Shown: positions 35,153 through 43,916, counted from the stretch's first letter. The stretch: 64,000 bases of DNA from Nitratireductor sp. XY-223 (GCF_004959855.1 NZ_SPNT01000006.1:1-64000); one strand, 5' to 3'. Program-made: numbers and translations. Notes: generated by a model not told the origin, from the sequence alone.

Positions 35153-35905
35153 ATGCGTGATTATTCGGATCTATATCTGTATCTCATCAAACATCTGGAG
35201 AACTCCAACAAAGGCGAACCGCTGTATCGCCGGCTATCGCTCGCGCTGTCTGGTGCGTTGAAGTCAGGTGCCTTGTCTGAATCGGCCCATCTGCCGAGCG
35301 AAAGGAAACTGTCTGAAAAACTCGATATGAGCAGGGTAACGGTTCGTCGAGCGCTTGATGAGCTGCAAACCGAAGGATTCCTGAAAAGACGGCAGGGCGC
35401 CAGAACGTCAATCAAACCGCGACTTGAGAAACCGCTGTCGGTTCTGACCGGATTTTCCGATGAATTGAAAGCGAGGGGAATGGAGCCGGGACAGCGCTGG
35501 ATCTCGCGCAAGACCGTCAACCCTACGCCGGCAGAATCCATGGCGCTTGGTGTATCGCCCTCGGAATTTGTGGTCCGGCTGGTCCGTGTTCGCCTGGCGG
35601 ATGGTGTCCCGATCGCCGTGGAACGGGCCGCGGTGCCAAGTTCGTTCCTGCCTGACAGTGATTTGGTGACACACTCACTATATGCCGCGCTGACCTCGGC
35701 GGGTGCAGGGCCAGCGCGTGGAGTACAAAGAATCCGGGCGGGCATCATGACAAAAGCGGACGCCGAGCTGCTGGAGGCGGAACCCGGATCGCCGCTTCTG
35801 ATCGTAGAGCGCCGCTGTTTCCTTGAAGACGGCCGGCCGGTCGAGTTTACGGAAACCCGTTACAATGGCGATCGGTACGATTTTTCGGCCGAGCTGCAGA
35901 ATTAG
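35153..35905 (+). CDS. GntR-family (HutC/UTRA) regulator of the amino-sugar locus
   Basis: A 250-residue regulator. The N-terminal winged helix reads SESAHLPSERKLSEKLDMSRVTVRRALDELQTEGFLKRRQGART; the C-terminal UTRA effector domain has LTGFSDELKARGMEPGQRW and PLLIVERRCFLEDGRPVEFTETRYNGDRYDF. The ATG at 35153 has AGGA six bases upstream; the in-frame ATG at 35108 has no ribosome site and would put the operator inside the gene. UTRA proteins of this type sense phosphorylated amino sugars. NanE/NanK next door suggest ManNAc-6-P or GlcNAc-6-P as signal (inference). Confidence 0.88.
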   Translation: MRDYSDLYLYLIKHLENSNKGEPLYRRLSLALSGALKSGALSESAHLPSERKLSEKLDMSRVTVRRALDELQTEGFLKRRQGARTSIKPRLEKPLSVLTGFSDELKARGMEPGQRWISRKTVNPTPAESMALGVSPSEFVVRLVRVRLADGVPIAVERAAVPSSFLPDSDLVTHSLYAALTSAGAGPARGVQRIRAGIMTKADAELLEAEPGSPLLIVERRCFLEDGRPVEFTETRYNGDRYDFSAELQN

Positions 35906-35908
35906 ATT

Positions 35909-35961
35909 TGGTACATACCAGTTATAATTTTGTTGCATGCTGGTATTAAACTGGTATTTGA
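35909..35961. promoter_or_regulatory. Operator cluster upstream of nanE
   Basis: TGGTACATACCA at 35909-35920 is a perfect inverted repeat like that at 35118. It is followed by two direct copies of CTGGTAT (35940-35946 and 35951-35957); the first can also pair with TACCAG at 35916-35921. This packs several half-sites into the 82-base gap before the GTG start of nanE, consistent with strong repression of the operon. Confidence 0.55.
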
Positions 35962-35987
35962 TCTGACCTTATGTTGGGGAGATCGAT

Positions 35988-36674
35988 GTGCCATCAATCC
36001 TAGAGCAGCTGCGTGGAGGCCTGATTGTCTCGTGTCAGCCCGTCATTGGCGGGCCGCTTGACCGCCCTGACATCATAGCAGCCTATGCGCTGGCGGTGCT
36101 TGACGGCGGCGCGCGAGGTTTGCGGGTTGAGGGGATCGAGAATATCAAGGCCGTGCGAGCGGTCACCGACGCGCCGATGATCGGATTGATAAAGGAGGAT
36201 CTGGACAACAGCCCGATCCGGATCACGCCTCATGCGATTCAGGCACGTGAAATAGCGGCGGCCGGCGCGGACATTGTTGCCTTTGATGTCACCGACAGAG
36301 CGCGGCCTGAGCCAGTTTCCAACCTGGTCGAAACCATTTGTGAGGCAGGAGCAATGGCGATGGCCGATTGCTCATGTTCAACGGACGGTCAAAGAGCCGC
36401 CGATCTGGGCTGCGAAATACTCGGGTCGACAATGTCCGGGTATGTTGGCGGACCGGTTCCCGGCGCGCCGGATCTGGAGCTGGTGGCCGCCCTATCGCGA
36501 CTTGGACGTTTTACCGTCGCAGAGGGTCGATACCAGCGACCTCAGGACGCTGTCCTTGCCCGGCAAAAGGGCGCGGACGCCGTTGTGGTCGGGTCTGCTA
36601 TCACGCGGCCGGAGCATATCACCACCTGGTTCGCGGATGCGTTGGCAGGTGTTGGAAGGACGGGTGACCGCTGA
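35988..36674 (+). CDS. nanE: N-acetylmannosamine-6-phosphate 2-epimerase
   Basis: Converts ManNAc-6-phosphate to GlcNAc-6-phosphate. The 228-residue TIM-barrel shows the family sequence: LRGGLIVSCQPVIGGPLDRPDI, GLRVEGIENIKAVRA, IGLIKEDL with the catalytic lysine, and GADAVVVGSAITRPEHIT. The start is GTG preceded by GGGGAG. Its stop overlaps the nanK start (TGATG). It is the first gene of the operon behind the operator cluster. Confidence 0.93.
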   Translation: MPSILEQLRGGLIVSCQPVIGGPLDRPDIIAAYALAVLDGGARGLRVEGIENIKAVRAVTDAPMIGLIKEDLDNSPIRITPHAIQAREIAAAGADIVAFDVTDRARPEPVSNLVETICEAGAMAMADCSCSTDGQRAADLGCEILGSTMSGYVGGPVPGAPDLELVAALSRLGRFTVAEGRYQRPQDAVLARQKGADAVVVGSAITRPEHITTWFADALAGVGRTGDR

Positions 36675-37537
36675 TGTCTGCCACGTTGTCCATTGATATT
36701 GGCGGTACGAAAATTCTCGCTGCGCTCGTCCGGGGGAAAGAGGTGTTGAAATCCGGCACGGTGCCGACCTCGCGCGGCGACGGGCCAGATCGCTGGGTGT
36801 CTCAGGCCGCTGAGCTGGCTGCTCGCTGGCGCGGTGAATTCGACCGCTGCGGCGTAACCGTTACAGGCAAGGTTCACGGGGGTCTGTGGTCCGCGATGAA
36901 CCCCAGGACTCTCGATATTCCCGATGGATATCCACTCGAAAGTCGGGTTGCGGCTGTCTTCGACGTGCCGGTCACGCTCTGTAATGACGCTCAGGCTGCG
37001 GCCTGGGGTGAATATTGCTTCGGGGCTGGAAACCAGACCGACACTGTCTTTTTAACCGTCTCAACCGGTATTGGCGGTGGTGCGGTGATCGATGGGCGGC
37101 TCATTCAAGGGCAGTCGGGGATCGCGGGACATTTTGGATTGCTGCAATCCGAAAGTGGCGCATTGCTTGAAGACACCGCCTCAGGAAGCTGGATTGCCGA
37201 CGAGGCAGCCCTGCGCGGTCACTCCGCAGGGGGGCCGGAAGTTTTTGCGGCAGCGGCAAATGGTGAAGCCTGGGCGAAAAATATCATTGATGAGTCCGCG
37301 GCCCATATTGCTGGGCTTTGCCGCAATCTGCAGCTCATTTTCGATCCAGCCGTCATTGTCATCGGCGGCGGCGTGGGTCTGGCACCCGGATATCTGCCGC
37401 GGGTGAAAGCCAAACTTGAAATTCTGCCTGCTGGTGTTTCATCGACCCTGGCCCGTGCGGCGCTGGGGGCGAATGCAGGTGTATTGGGAATCGCCGCACT
37501 CGCAAACTTGAAAAACACCAGGGAGATTAGAAAATGA
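36674..37537 (+). CDS. nanK: ROK-family kinase, probable N-acetylmannosamine kinase without zinc motif
   Basis: Phosphorylates N-acetylmannosamine at O6 with ATP, supplying NanE. The 287-residue ROK protein has the phosphate-binding LSIDIGGTKILAALV, the catalytic-base segment CNDAQAAAWGEYCFGAG and TVSTGIGGGAVIDG. The zinc-binding stretch of most ROK kinases (a histidine followed by CxCGxxGC) is degenerate: the histidine remains in GIAGHFGLL but the following segment, QSESGALLEDTASG, has no cysteines. Zinc-free ROK kinases exist, so activity is still likely, but the specificity is inferred from nanE. Confidence 0.85.
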   Translation: MSATLSIDIGGTKILAALVRGKEVLKSGTVPTSRGDGPDRWVSQAAELAARWRGEFDRCGVTVTGKVHGGLWSAMNPRTLDIPDGYPLESRVAAVFDVPVTLCNDAQAAAWGEYCFGAGNQTDTVFLTVSTGIGGGAVIDGRLIQGQSGIAGHFGLLQSESGALLEDTASGSWIADEAALRGHSAGGPEVFAAAANGEAWAKNIIDESAAHIAGLCRNLQLIFDPAVIVIGGGVGLAPGYLPRVKAKLEILPAGVSSTLARAALGANAGVLGIAALANLKNTREIRK

Positions 37538-38835
37538 CGATATCGCGTATGCTCATATGCTCTGCCGCGCTATCGGTGCTTTCCGCAGGCGCCGCGCAAG
37601 CGGAAGTAACTGTTCTCGGTTGGCCGGGTGGTCCTGAAGAAGAAGCTCTTCGCGCTGTTGCAGAAATCTACAACGCCAAGTCCGATGTTGCCGAAGAAGA
37701 CAAGGTAGAACTTCTGTTCACCTCGCGTGACGGTTTCTTCGACAAGCTCCAGGTCGATTTGGCGGCCGGTAGCAATGCCTTTGACGCCAACCTGATCGCA
37801 ACCTATTCGATTGGTCGCTATGCGCCGTATATGGAGCCGATCACGCTGTCGGGCGAAGCCAGCGCGGTGTTTGGCGACACCGTTCTGTCGACCATGCAGT
37901 TTGATGGTGCGCAGTACGGCGTCCCGACCGATCTCTCGCTGCATTTTCTCTATTATCGAAGCGACCTGATCGACGCGCTCATGGCAGACGATGCCGCCAA
38001 GGCTCGTTACGGTGACATTTCTGAAGAATATCTGGGTGTGCGCCTGGAACCCAAGAACCCCGACGAATGGACTTGGCAGGATTTTGTGGCGAACGCTCTC
38101 TATTTCAGCCAGTCCGTGAACCCGGACAGCCCCACGCGTTACGGCACGGTGATCCAGATGAAGAACCTGCTGTTCAACATGATGGTCTTCCACTCCTGGC
38201 CGCGCAGTTTTGGCGCAAACTGGATGGATGATGCCGGAAACATCACGGTGGATTCCGAAGCCTACCGGAACGCGCTTGAAACAGTGAAGATGCTGTACGA
38301 TGCCGGCGCTACCCCTGCAGATTCCACGTCTTACGAATACGCCGAGGCGAATGCGGCTTATTCCGCCGGGCAGGTTGCCGCAATGGTGCAGTGGAATGCA
38401 GCCGCAGGCGAACTGAAGGGCGCGCAGGCTGAAACCAAAACAGTTGCGCCACCGACCGGTCCCGAAGCACGGTTCACCCATATCCACGGGCTCGGGCTCG
38501 GGCTAAATGCGGCGGCCGAAAACAAGGATGGTGCCAGGGCATTTCTCGACTGGCTTTCCACCGAAGAGGCTGCCCTGGCTTATGCGCGTTCCGGTGGTGC
38601 ACCCGGATTGGCAGGCGAAACCGTGGTAAAATTGGCGGAAGAACGCCCGGACCTGGTTCAGGTTGGCGATTATGCCTCCAACTACGGTTTCGTCATGAAC
38701 GGTGGAACGTCCGAGAATGCGCTTTCGGTCTACGAAGCGCAGGCCAAGGAGTTCACCGGCTATTGGGCAGGCACCCAGAGCCTTGATGATGCGATGAGCA
38801 ATATCTCGGCAACCATGAACGAGCTTTTGAAGTAG
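37534..38835 (+). CDS. Carbohydrate ABC transporter substrate-binding protein (amino-sugar uptake)
   Basis: A family 1 (MalE/UgpB-like) periplasmic binding protein of 433 residues with a signal peptide ending GAAQA|EVTVLG. Typical features are TVLGWPGGPEEEALR, KLQVDLAAGSNAFDANLI, YGVPTDLSLHFLYYRSDL and FLDWLSTEEAALAYARSGGAPG. It starts inside the nanK stop (ATGA). The bound sugar is probably N-acetylmannosamine or a derivative, judged only from nanE and nanK. Confidence 0.88.
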   Translation: MTISRMLICSAALSVLSAGAAQAEVTVLGWPGGPEEEALRAVAEIYNAKSDVAEEDKVELLFTSRDGFFDKLQVDLAAGSNAFDANLIATYSIGRYAPYMEPITLSGEASAVFGDTVLSTMQFDGAQYGVPTDLSLHFLYYRSDLIDALMADDAAKARYGDISEEYLGVRLEPKNPDEWTWQDFVANALYFSQSVNPDSPTRYGTVIQMKNLLFNMMVFHSWPRSFGANWMDDAGNITVDSEAYRNALETVKMLYDAGATPADSTSYEYAEANAAYSAGQVAAMVQWNAAAGELKGAQAETKTVAPPTGPEARFTHIHGLGLGLNAAAENKDGARAFLDWLSTEEAALAYARSGGAPGLAGETVVKLAEERPDLVQVGDYASNYGFVMNGGTSENALSVYEAQAKEFTGYWAGTQSLDDAMSNISATMNELLK

Positions 38836-38843
38836 ACTGCCTC

Positions 38844-38872
38844 GGGGCCGGCTCATCCTCCCGGCCGGCCCC
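38844..38872 (+). terminator. Stem-loop after the amino-sugar binding-protein gene
   Basis: GGGGCCGGC (38844-38852) pairs perfectly with GCCGGCCCC (38864-38872), loop of 11 bases, eight bases after the stop codon. No T-run follows. It likely raises binding-protein mRNA relative to the permease genes. Confidence 0.55.
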
Positions 38873-38889
38873 ACTCCCGGGATTCCTCG

Positions 38890-39753
38890 ATGCGCCTTTC
38901 TTCAAGCCAGGAAAATGCGGTTCTTGCCAGCCCAGTCGTTCTTTTTCTGCTGGCGCTTTTGGGTTTCCCCGTTGTCCTGAGCGTCGTTTACGGATTTTCC
39001 GAGGCGAACTTTCAGGCCCTGATGTCACCAACATTCGTTGGCTTGGAGAACTTTCACCTCGTTCTCAATGACATCGGTTTCTGGAATGCGGCCTGGTTCT
39101 CGCTGCGCTTCGCGGTCATCACGGCTTTTCTCGAATGTGCACTTGGTCTGTTTCTGGCCGTCTATCTGGCGCCTCTGATCAGAAACCACGGGTGGATGGT
39201 CGCGGTGCTCATCATTCCAATGATTGTGGCGCCGGCAATGATGGGATTGATGTACCGGCTGGTGCTTCACGAATTTGCGGGACCGATACCGTTCTATTTC
39301 TATCAATGGTTCGGTTGGTCCCCGTCTTTTTTGAGCGCGAAGACGGTTTTCCAGACCATCATTGTTGTCGAGACCCTGCAGTGGACACCTTTCGCTTTTC
39401 TGCTTTTCATGGCGGCGTACCAGGCAATCCCGCAGGAAATTCGTGAAGCAGCGTCCGTCGACGGAACGCGCCCGTGGCGCATGTTCTGGAAGATCGAATT
39501 ACCGCAAATGCTGCCAACGCTCTTCGTTGCCGGTTTCATAAGATTCATCGATGGTTTTCGCGTGTTCGACAACATCTACACCCTGGTTGGAGCAGGACCG
39601 GGTGGGTCCACGACATCAATGTCCATCTACATTTACGAGACGTTCCTTCGGCGAGGCGAAATAGGGAAGGCAATGGCGGCCGCCATCCTCTTGTTTCTGG
39701 TGGCATTTCTTGTTCTCGCCCTCGGGCAGTATCTGATGAGGCGGAGCCAATGA
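38890..39753 (+). CDS. Carbohydrate ABC transporter permease, MalF type
   Basis: A 287-residue permease with six hydrophobic segments and the EAA loop EIREAASVDGTRPWRMFWKIELPQMLPTLF. A second hallmark is IYTLVGAGPGGSTTSMSIYIYETFLRRGEIGKAMA. It ends overlapping the next permease gene (ATGA). Confidence 0.9.
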   Translation: MRLSSSQENAVLASPVVLFLLALLGFPVVLSVVYGFSEANFQALMSPTFVGLENFHLVLNDIGFWNAAWFSLRFAVITAFLECALGLFLAVYLAPLIRNHGWMVAVLIIPMIVAPAMMGLMYRLVLHEFAGPIPFYFYQWFGWSPSFLSAKTVFQTIIVVETLQWTPFAFLLFMAAYQAIPQEIREAASVDGTRPWRMFWKIELPQMLPTLFVAGFIRFIDGFRVFDNIYTLVGAGPGGSTTSMSIYIYETFLRRGEIGKAMAAAILLFLVAFLVLALGQYLMRRSQ

Positions 39754-40577
39754 AATTACACTTGGCCCTCAGATGGATCGTCTTCGCCTTTGTTGCGCTG
39801 ATTATGAATTTTCCGGTGATCGCAACGTTCATAACAGCACTGAAATCTCCCTCCGAGATCTCGAGAAATCCGTCTCTTGTGGTTGACAGCCCGACGCTTG
39901 AGAACTTTGTGACCGTTCTCACCGTAAGTGATCGTCTGAATGTCTATCACTATTTGTGGAATTCGTTTTCGGCGGCAACGATCGGTGCGATATTGCCAAT
40001 GCTTGTCGCTTTTCCGATGGCTTGGGTAATGGTACGGCGAGGCTATGGGCGTGCGCTCCTGTTCCCTCTTATCGTCAACCTGCGTGCCTTGCCGCTCATA
40101 ATTTTCGCGGTGCCGCTCTATTTGATGTTCTCCGTTGCGTATCTGCTCGATACGCGGATCGGTCTCGGGCTGGTCCTTGCCATCGTCAACCTGCCACTGA
40201 CACTCATGCTGCTGGTCAACGCGGTCGCGGAAATTCCAATTGAACTCGAGGAGGCCGCGCATATGGACGGAGCCAGGTTGCCACGCCTCATCGGGCGGGT
40301 TGTGCTGCCTCTGTGCCGTCCCGCTTTCATAACCACGTTCGTTTTCGGCTTTATCACCGCGTGGAACGAATTCCTCTTTGGTCTGATCCTGACCACTCAG
40401 CGAGCGGTGCCGATGACGGTCGGTGCGTCGTTCTTCTTCGCGACCTCTGGAGGTGGCGTTCAGTGGGGCGTTGCCGCCGCCGTGATGGTTGTGGCGGCTC
40501 TGCCACCGCTGATTCTGGGTCTGGTCATGTACCGCAGGATCTCCGGATCCATGGTTTCCGGAGCAGTGAAGGGATAA
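39750..40577 (+). CDS. Carbohydrate ABC transporter permease, MalG type
   Basis: A 275-residue permease with six hydrophobic segments. It shows TALKSPSEISRNPSLVVDSPTLENF and the EAA loop EIPIELEEAAHMDGARLPRLIGRVVLPLCRPAFIT. The start at 39750 (MKLHLALRW) overlaps the preceding stop; the longer open frame upstream is the shadow of the MalF-type gene. It pairs with the upstream permease. Confidence 0.9.
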   Translation: MKLHLALRWIVFAFVALIMNFPVIATFITALKSPSEISRNPSLVVDSPTLENFVTVLTVSDRLNVYHYLWNSFSAATIGAILPMLVAFPMAWVMVRRGYGRALLFPLIVNLRALPLIIFAVPLYLMFSVAYLLDTRIGLGLVLAIVNLPLTLMLLVNAVAEIPIELEEAAHMDGARLPRLIGRVVLPLCRPAFITTFVFGFITAWNEFLFGLILTTQRAVPMTVGASFFFATSGGGVQWGVAAAVMVVAALPPLILGLVMYRRISGSMVSGAVKG

Positions 40578-40580
40578 GGG

Positions 40581-41660
40581 ATGTCGAGAGTATCGCTGGA
40601 AAATGTCTGCAAGTCCTTCACTGCACTGGAGGTGATCAAATCAGTTTCGCTTACGGTGGAGGACGGCGAATTTTGCGTTTTCGTCGGACCGTCGGGCTGC
40701 GGGAAATCCACCTTGCTGCGCATGATAGCAGGGCTCGAAGGTGTGACTTCAGGCCGGATACTGATCGACGACGAAGATGTCACCGGGCTTGAGCCCTACG
40801 ATCGTCATCTGTCCATGGTTTTTCAAAGCTATGCGCTCTATCCGCATCTTTCCGTCCGGCAAAACATCGCCTTTGCCCTGGAGACCGCAAAACAACCCAA
40901 GAATCTGATTGAACAGAAAGTCGCCGAGGCGGCGCGAATGCTGAAACTCGAAGAATACCTGGATCGCAGACCATCCGCATTGTCGGGTGGCCAACGCCAA
41001 CGTGTTGCGATCGGACGGGCGATTGTACGAGAGCCCAAAGCCTTCCTGTTTGATGAACCCCTGTCCAATCTGGATGCCGCGCTGCGCGGCGAGACAAGAA
41101 TTGAGATAGCGTCTCTTCACAAATCGTTGGGCGCCACCATGATTTATGTGACGCATGACCAAGTGGAGGCAATGACGCTTGCCGATCGCATTGTCGTGTT
41201 GAACAAGGGGCAGATCATGCAGGTCGGCAGTCCGCAGGAATTATACGAGCGTCCCGGCAACACGTTCGTCGCACAATTTCTCGGAAGCCCAAAAATGAAT
41301 GTGATTGAAGCATCCGGCACCGGAAGAGGTGACATCAAGCTGCCCGGCAATAGATGCCTCGCGCTTTCTGAGGGCAACTCCGAAACCATCAGGCAGGTTG
41401 GAATTCGGCCCGAACAGATCGCAGTAACCGACGAGGCCGATGCGACGATCACGGGGACGGTCAAACTGCGGGAATACCATGGATCCGTGCTGAACCTTGT
41501 CGTCGACGCGGGACCGATCGGGGACCTCTCGGTCTTGGCGCCCAGTGTGTCCGGTTTGGCTGAGGGAAAGCGGATCGGCCTTGGATTTCCGACCGAAGCT
41601 CTTCATTTCTTCGATGCGCGCGGCCAGCGCGTTGAACTTGGCCCGGGTGCTCGAAGGTAA
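40581..41660 (+). CDS. Carbohydrate ABC transporter ATPase, MalK/UgpC type
   Basis: A 359-residue ATPase with Walker A GPSGCGKST, Q-loop VFQSYALYPHLSVRQN, signature LSGGQRQRVAIGRA, Walker B AFLFDEPLSNLDA and switch histidine MIYVTHDQ. A C-terminal TOBE-type domain from about 235 (FLGSPKMNVIEA, VGIRPEQIAV) follows. It completes the amino-sugar transporter operon, three bases after the permease gene. Convergent to the SDR gene at 41727. Confidence 0.92.
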   Translation: MSRVSLENVCKSFTALEVIKSVSLTVEDGEFCVFVGPSGCGKSTLLRMIAGLEGVTSGRILIDDEDVTGLEPYDRHLSMVFQSYALYPHLSVRQNIAFALETAKQPKNLIEQKVAEAARMLKLEEYLDRRPSALSGGQRQRVAIGRAIVREPKAFLFDEPLSNLDAALRGETRIEIASLHKSLGATMIYVTHDQVEAMTLADRIVVLNKGQIMQVGSPQELYERPGNTFVAQFLGSPKMNVIEASGTGRGDIKLPGNRCLALSEGNSETIRQVGIRPEQIAVTDEADATITGTVKLREYHGSVLNLVVDAGPIGDLSVLAPSVSGLAEGKRIGLGFPTEALHFFDARGQRVELGPGARR

Positions 41661-41726
41661 CCACTGAGCCGGCCAGAAGGTCCGGTGTTGCTCATGTAAC
41701 AAGAAATACCCTCAGCCGTGCAGCGG

Positions 41727-42608
41727 CTATTCCTGGAAATAGTCGGGTTTGCCCGTTGTCCAGGTCTCGCCCCAATGCTGGCTTCCGCCGGCGACATGGA
41801 ACACTTCACCGGTGACATATCCGGCGGCTGGACCGCCGAGATAGGCGCAGGCTTCGGCGACCTCCCAGGGGCTGCCGGTGCGCATCATCGGATTGGACCG
41901 GTAATATTGTGCCCGCGCTTCCGGCGTATAGACCTTCCAGCCTTCGGTCTCGATGGCGCCGGGCGCAATACAGTTGACGCGGATATCGAGCGGTGCCCAC
42001 TCGACGGCGAGATTCTGGCTCAGACCGATGACACCGGCGCGCGCGGCAACTGTGTGGGCGACGCCGTAGAGGCCGTGGCGTGTCACGACGACAATATTGA
42101 CGATTGAGCCCGGCTGCTTGCTGTCGCGCCAGCGGCGTGCGGCCGCCTGCATCATGAACCAGGTGCCGTTCAGATTGGTGTCGATGACTGCGTTCCAGCC
42201 TTTCTCCGAAAAGTCGATGGCCGCTTGCGGGAACTGCCCGCCGGCACTGTTGACCAGCAGGTCGAGGCGCCCCTGCGTCTCCCAGACCTTGTCGAACAGG
42301 GCATCGACCGATTCGGGGCGGCGGATATCTACGACAATGCCGCTTGCGGCGATCTCGCGTTCCGCAAGCGCCGATACCAATGCGTCGATGCGGTCCCGTT
42401 TGCGGCCGGCAATGACAACCCGTGCGCCCAGGCGTCCAAGCAACCAGGCCGTTGCGCGGCCAATCCCGCCGGCGCCGCCGGAGACAAGGACGACGTGACC
42501 GGCAAAGGCATCGGGCGCATAGATCGTCGGACTGGTCGCCAGCGCATCGTCGTCGAGGCCGATTTGTTCCGACGAACCGGGCGCTCCGGTTTTGCTGTCG
42601 TTCGCCAT
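41727..42608 (-). CDS. SDR-family protein with altered catalytic motif (AtuB/AtuG-like position)
   Basis: A 293-residue Rossmann-fold protein with the cofactor motif SGGAGGIGRAT and NSAGGQ. The place of the catalytic YxxxK reads TVAAR in GVAHTVAARAGVIGLS, so Tyr is Thr and Lys is Arg. The region is otherwise conserved (VNCIAPGAIETEG). Related SDRs with an AARAGV segment occur among enoyl-CoA or dienoyl-CoA reductase relatives, so a CoA-ester reductase with a different mechanism is possible. I take ATG 42608, one base after the dehydrogenase stop; ATG 42620 overlaps that gene and has its ribosome site too close. Second gene of the leftward pair. Confidence 0.8.
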   Translation of the reverse strand: MANDSKTGAPGSSEQIGLDDDALATSPTIYAPDAFAGHVVLVSGGAGGIGRATAWLLGRLGARVVIAGRKRDRIDALVSALAEREIAASGIVVDIRRPESVDALFDKVWETQGRLDLLVNSAGGQFPQAAIDFSEKGWNAVIDTNLNGTWFMMQAAARRWRDSKQPGSIVNIVVVTRHGLYGVAHTVAARAGVIGLSQNLAVEWAPLDIRVNCIAPGAIETEGWKVYTPEARAQYYRSNPMMRTGSPWEVAEACAYLGGPAAGYVTGEVFHVAGGSQHWGETWTTGKPDYFQE

Positions 42609-42609
42609 G

Positions 42610-43830
42610 TCAAAGGACATCCTTCAGCAGTTCGCCGGCAATGATCATTTTCCGGACTTCCGTCGTTCCCGCGCCGATTTCCAGCAGCTTGTTGGAGCGG
42701 TAGAGCCGGTTGATCTCGGATTCCCAGATGTAACCCGCTCCGCCATGGACCTGCACCGCCTTGTCGAGAACCTGGTGACAGGCCTCAGCCGCGTACATGA
42801 CCGATGCGGCCGTAAGCATGTGAATGTCGCCGCGGCCGCCTCCGCCGACTTCCAGCGGCGCGGCGGCGGCGAGCGTGCGGTAGGTGAAGGTGCGCATCGT
42901 CTCAACCGCCACATACATTTCGGCGATCATCGACTGCACCATCTGGAAGCTTCCGATCGGTTTGCCGAACTGTTTGCGGGTCTGGGCGTATTCGATCGAC
43001 AGTTCCAGCGCGCGCTCGGCAACGCCGAGGCAAATCGGCGCGATCATGGAGCGTTCGAGATCGAGGCCGCTCATGACGATGGAAACGCCCCTGTTTTCCT
43101 CGCCGAGGCGGTTTTCCGCCGGAACACGGCAATCGTTGAAGACCAGCTCCGCCGTCTGGCTGCCGCGGTACCCCATTTTTTCGAGTTTCTGGGCGACCTC
43201 GAAGCCGGGAAAATCCTTTTCAACGATGAAGGCGGAAATGCCGTGCGCGCCGCGCTCCTTGTCGGTCTTGGCATAGACAAGCACGACATCGGCGACCGGA
43301 CCGTTCGTGATGTAGATCTTCGTGCCGTTGAGCACATAATGATCGCCATCGCGGCGCGCGGTGGTGCGCATGGATCCCAGCGCATCGGAGCCGGCACCCG
43401 GTTCCGTCAGGCCAAGCGCGCCGATCTTGCGACCCGAGCACAGGTCAGGGAGGTATTTGCGGCGCTGTTCCTCATTGGCATTTCGATAGATGTTGTTGAG
43501 GCACAGGTTCTCATGTGCCACCCAACTGAGCGCCAGTGCATGGTTCCACCGCCCGAAGGCCTGGACCAGCAGGCCGGACGTGACGAGGTCCATGCCGACC
43601 CCGCCGTATTCCTCCGGCACGGTGATTCCGAAAAAGCCCGCGTCCCCCATCTTCGGGAAAATATCGTCCGGCCACCATTCCTCCGCATCCATCTTCTCCG
43701 AGAGGGGATAGAGCTCGTTGCGCGCATAGCGGTCGGCCTGGTCGAGGATCTCGCGCTGCTCGGCATTCAGATCAAAAGTTCCTCCGTCGTCGAAGTTGGC
43801 GAGATAGTCGGTCGCCGCGGCGCTGGTCAT
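42610..43830 (-). CDS. Acyl-CoA dehydrogenase, isovaleryl/citronellyl-CoA dehydrogenase type
   Basis: A flavin enzyme of 406 residues introducing an alpha-beta double bond into a branched acyl-CoA. The catalytic glutamate lies in MSGLDLERSMIA, the position used by isovaleryl-CoA dehydrogenase; the usual C-terminal glutamate position of straight-chain enzymes reads GAGTTEVRK, with glycine. Other motifs are LGLTEPGAGSDALG, YITNGPVADV and QVHGGAGYI. GGGAGGAA eight bases upstream sets the start at 43830. It is the first gene of the leftward operon, divergent from the enoyl-CoA hydratase, with operator-like repeats between them. AtuD or LiuA equivalents are the nearest described roles. Confidence 0.9.
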   Translation of the reverse strand: MTSAAATDYLANFDDGGTFDLNAEQREILDQADRYARNELYPLSEKMDAEEWWPDDIFPKMGDAGFFGITVPEEYGGVGMDLVTSGLLVQAFGRWNHALALSWVAHENLCLNNIYRNANEEQRRKYLPDLCSGRKIGALGLTEPGAGSDALGSMRTTARRDGDHYVLNGTKIYITNGPVADVVLVYAKTDKERGAHGISAFIVEKDFPGFEVAQKLEKMGYRGSQTAELVFNDCRVPAENRLGEENRGVSIVMSGLDLERSMIAPICLGVAERALELSIEYAQTRKQFGKPIGSFQMVQSMIAEMYVAVETMRTFTYRTLAAAAPLEVGGGGRGDIHMLTAASVMYAAEACHQVLDKAVQVHGGAGYIWESEINRLYRSNKLLEIGAGTTEVRKMIIAGELLKDVL

Positions 43831-43916
43831 TGGCTTGTTCCTCCCTTTGAAGCCCATATTTTACCGCCGCAACTGTCCGCGTCGCAACCGGGCTTAATGA
43901 ACGTGACTGGATATTA

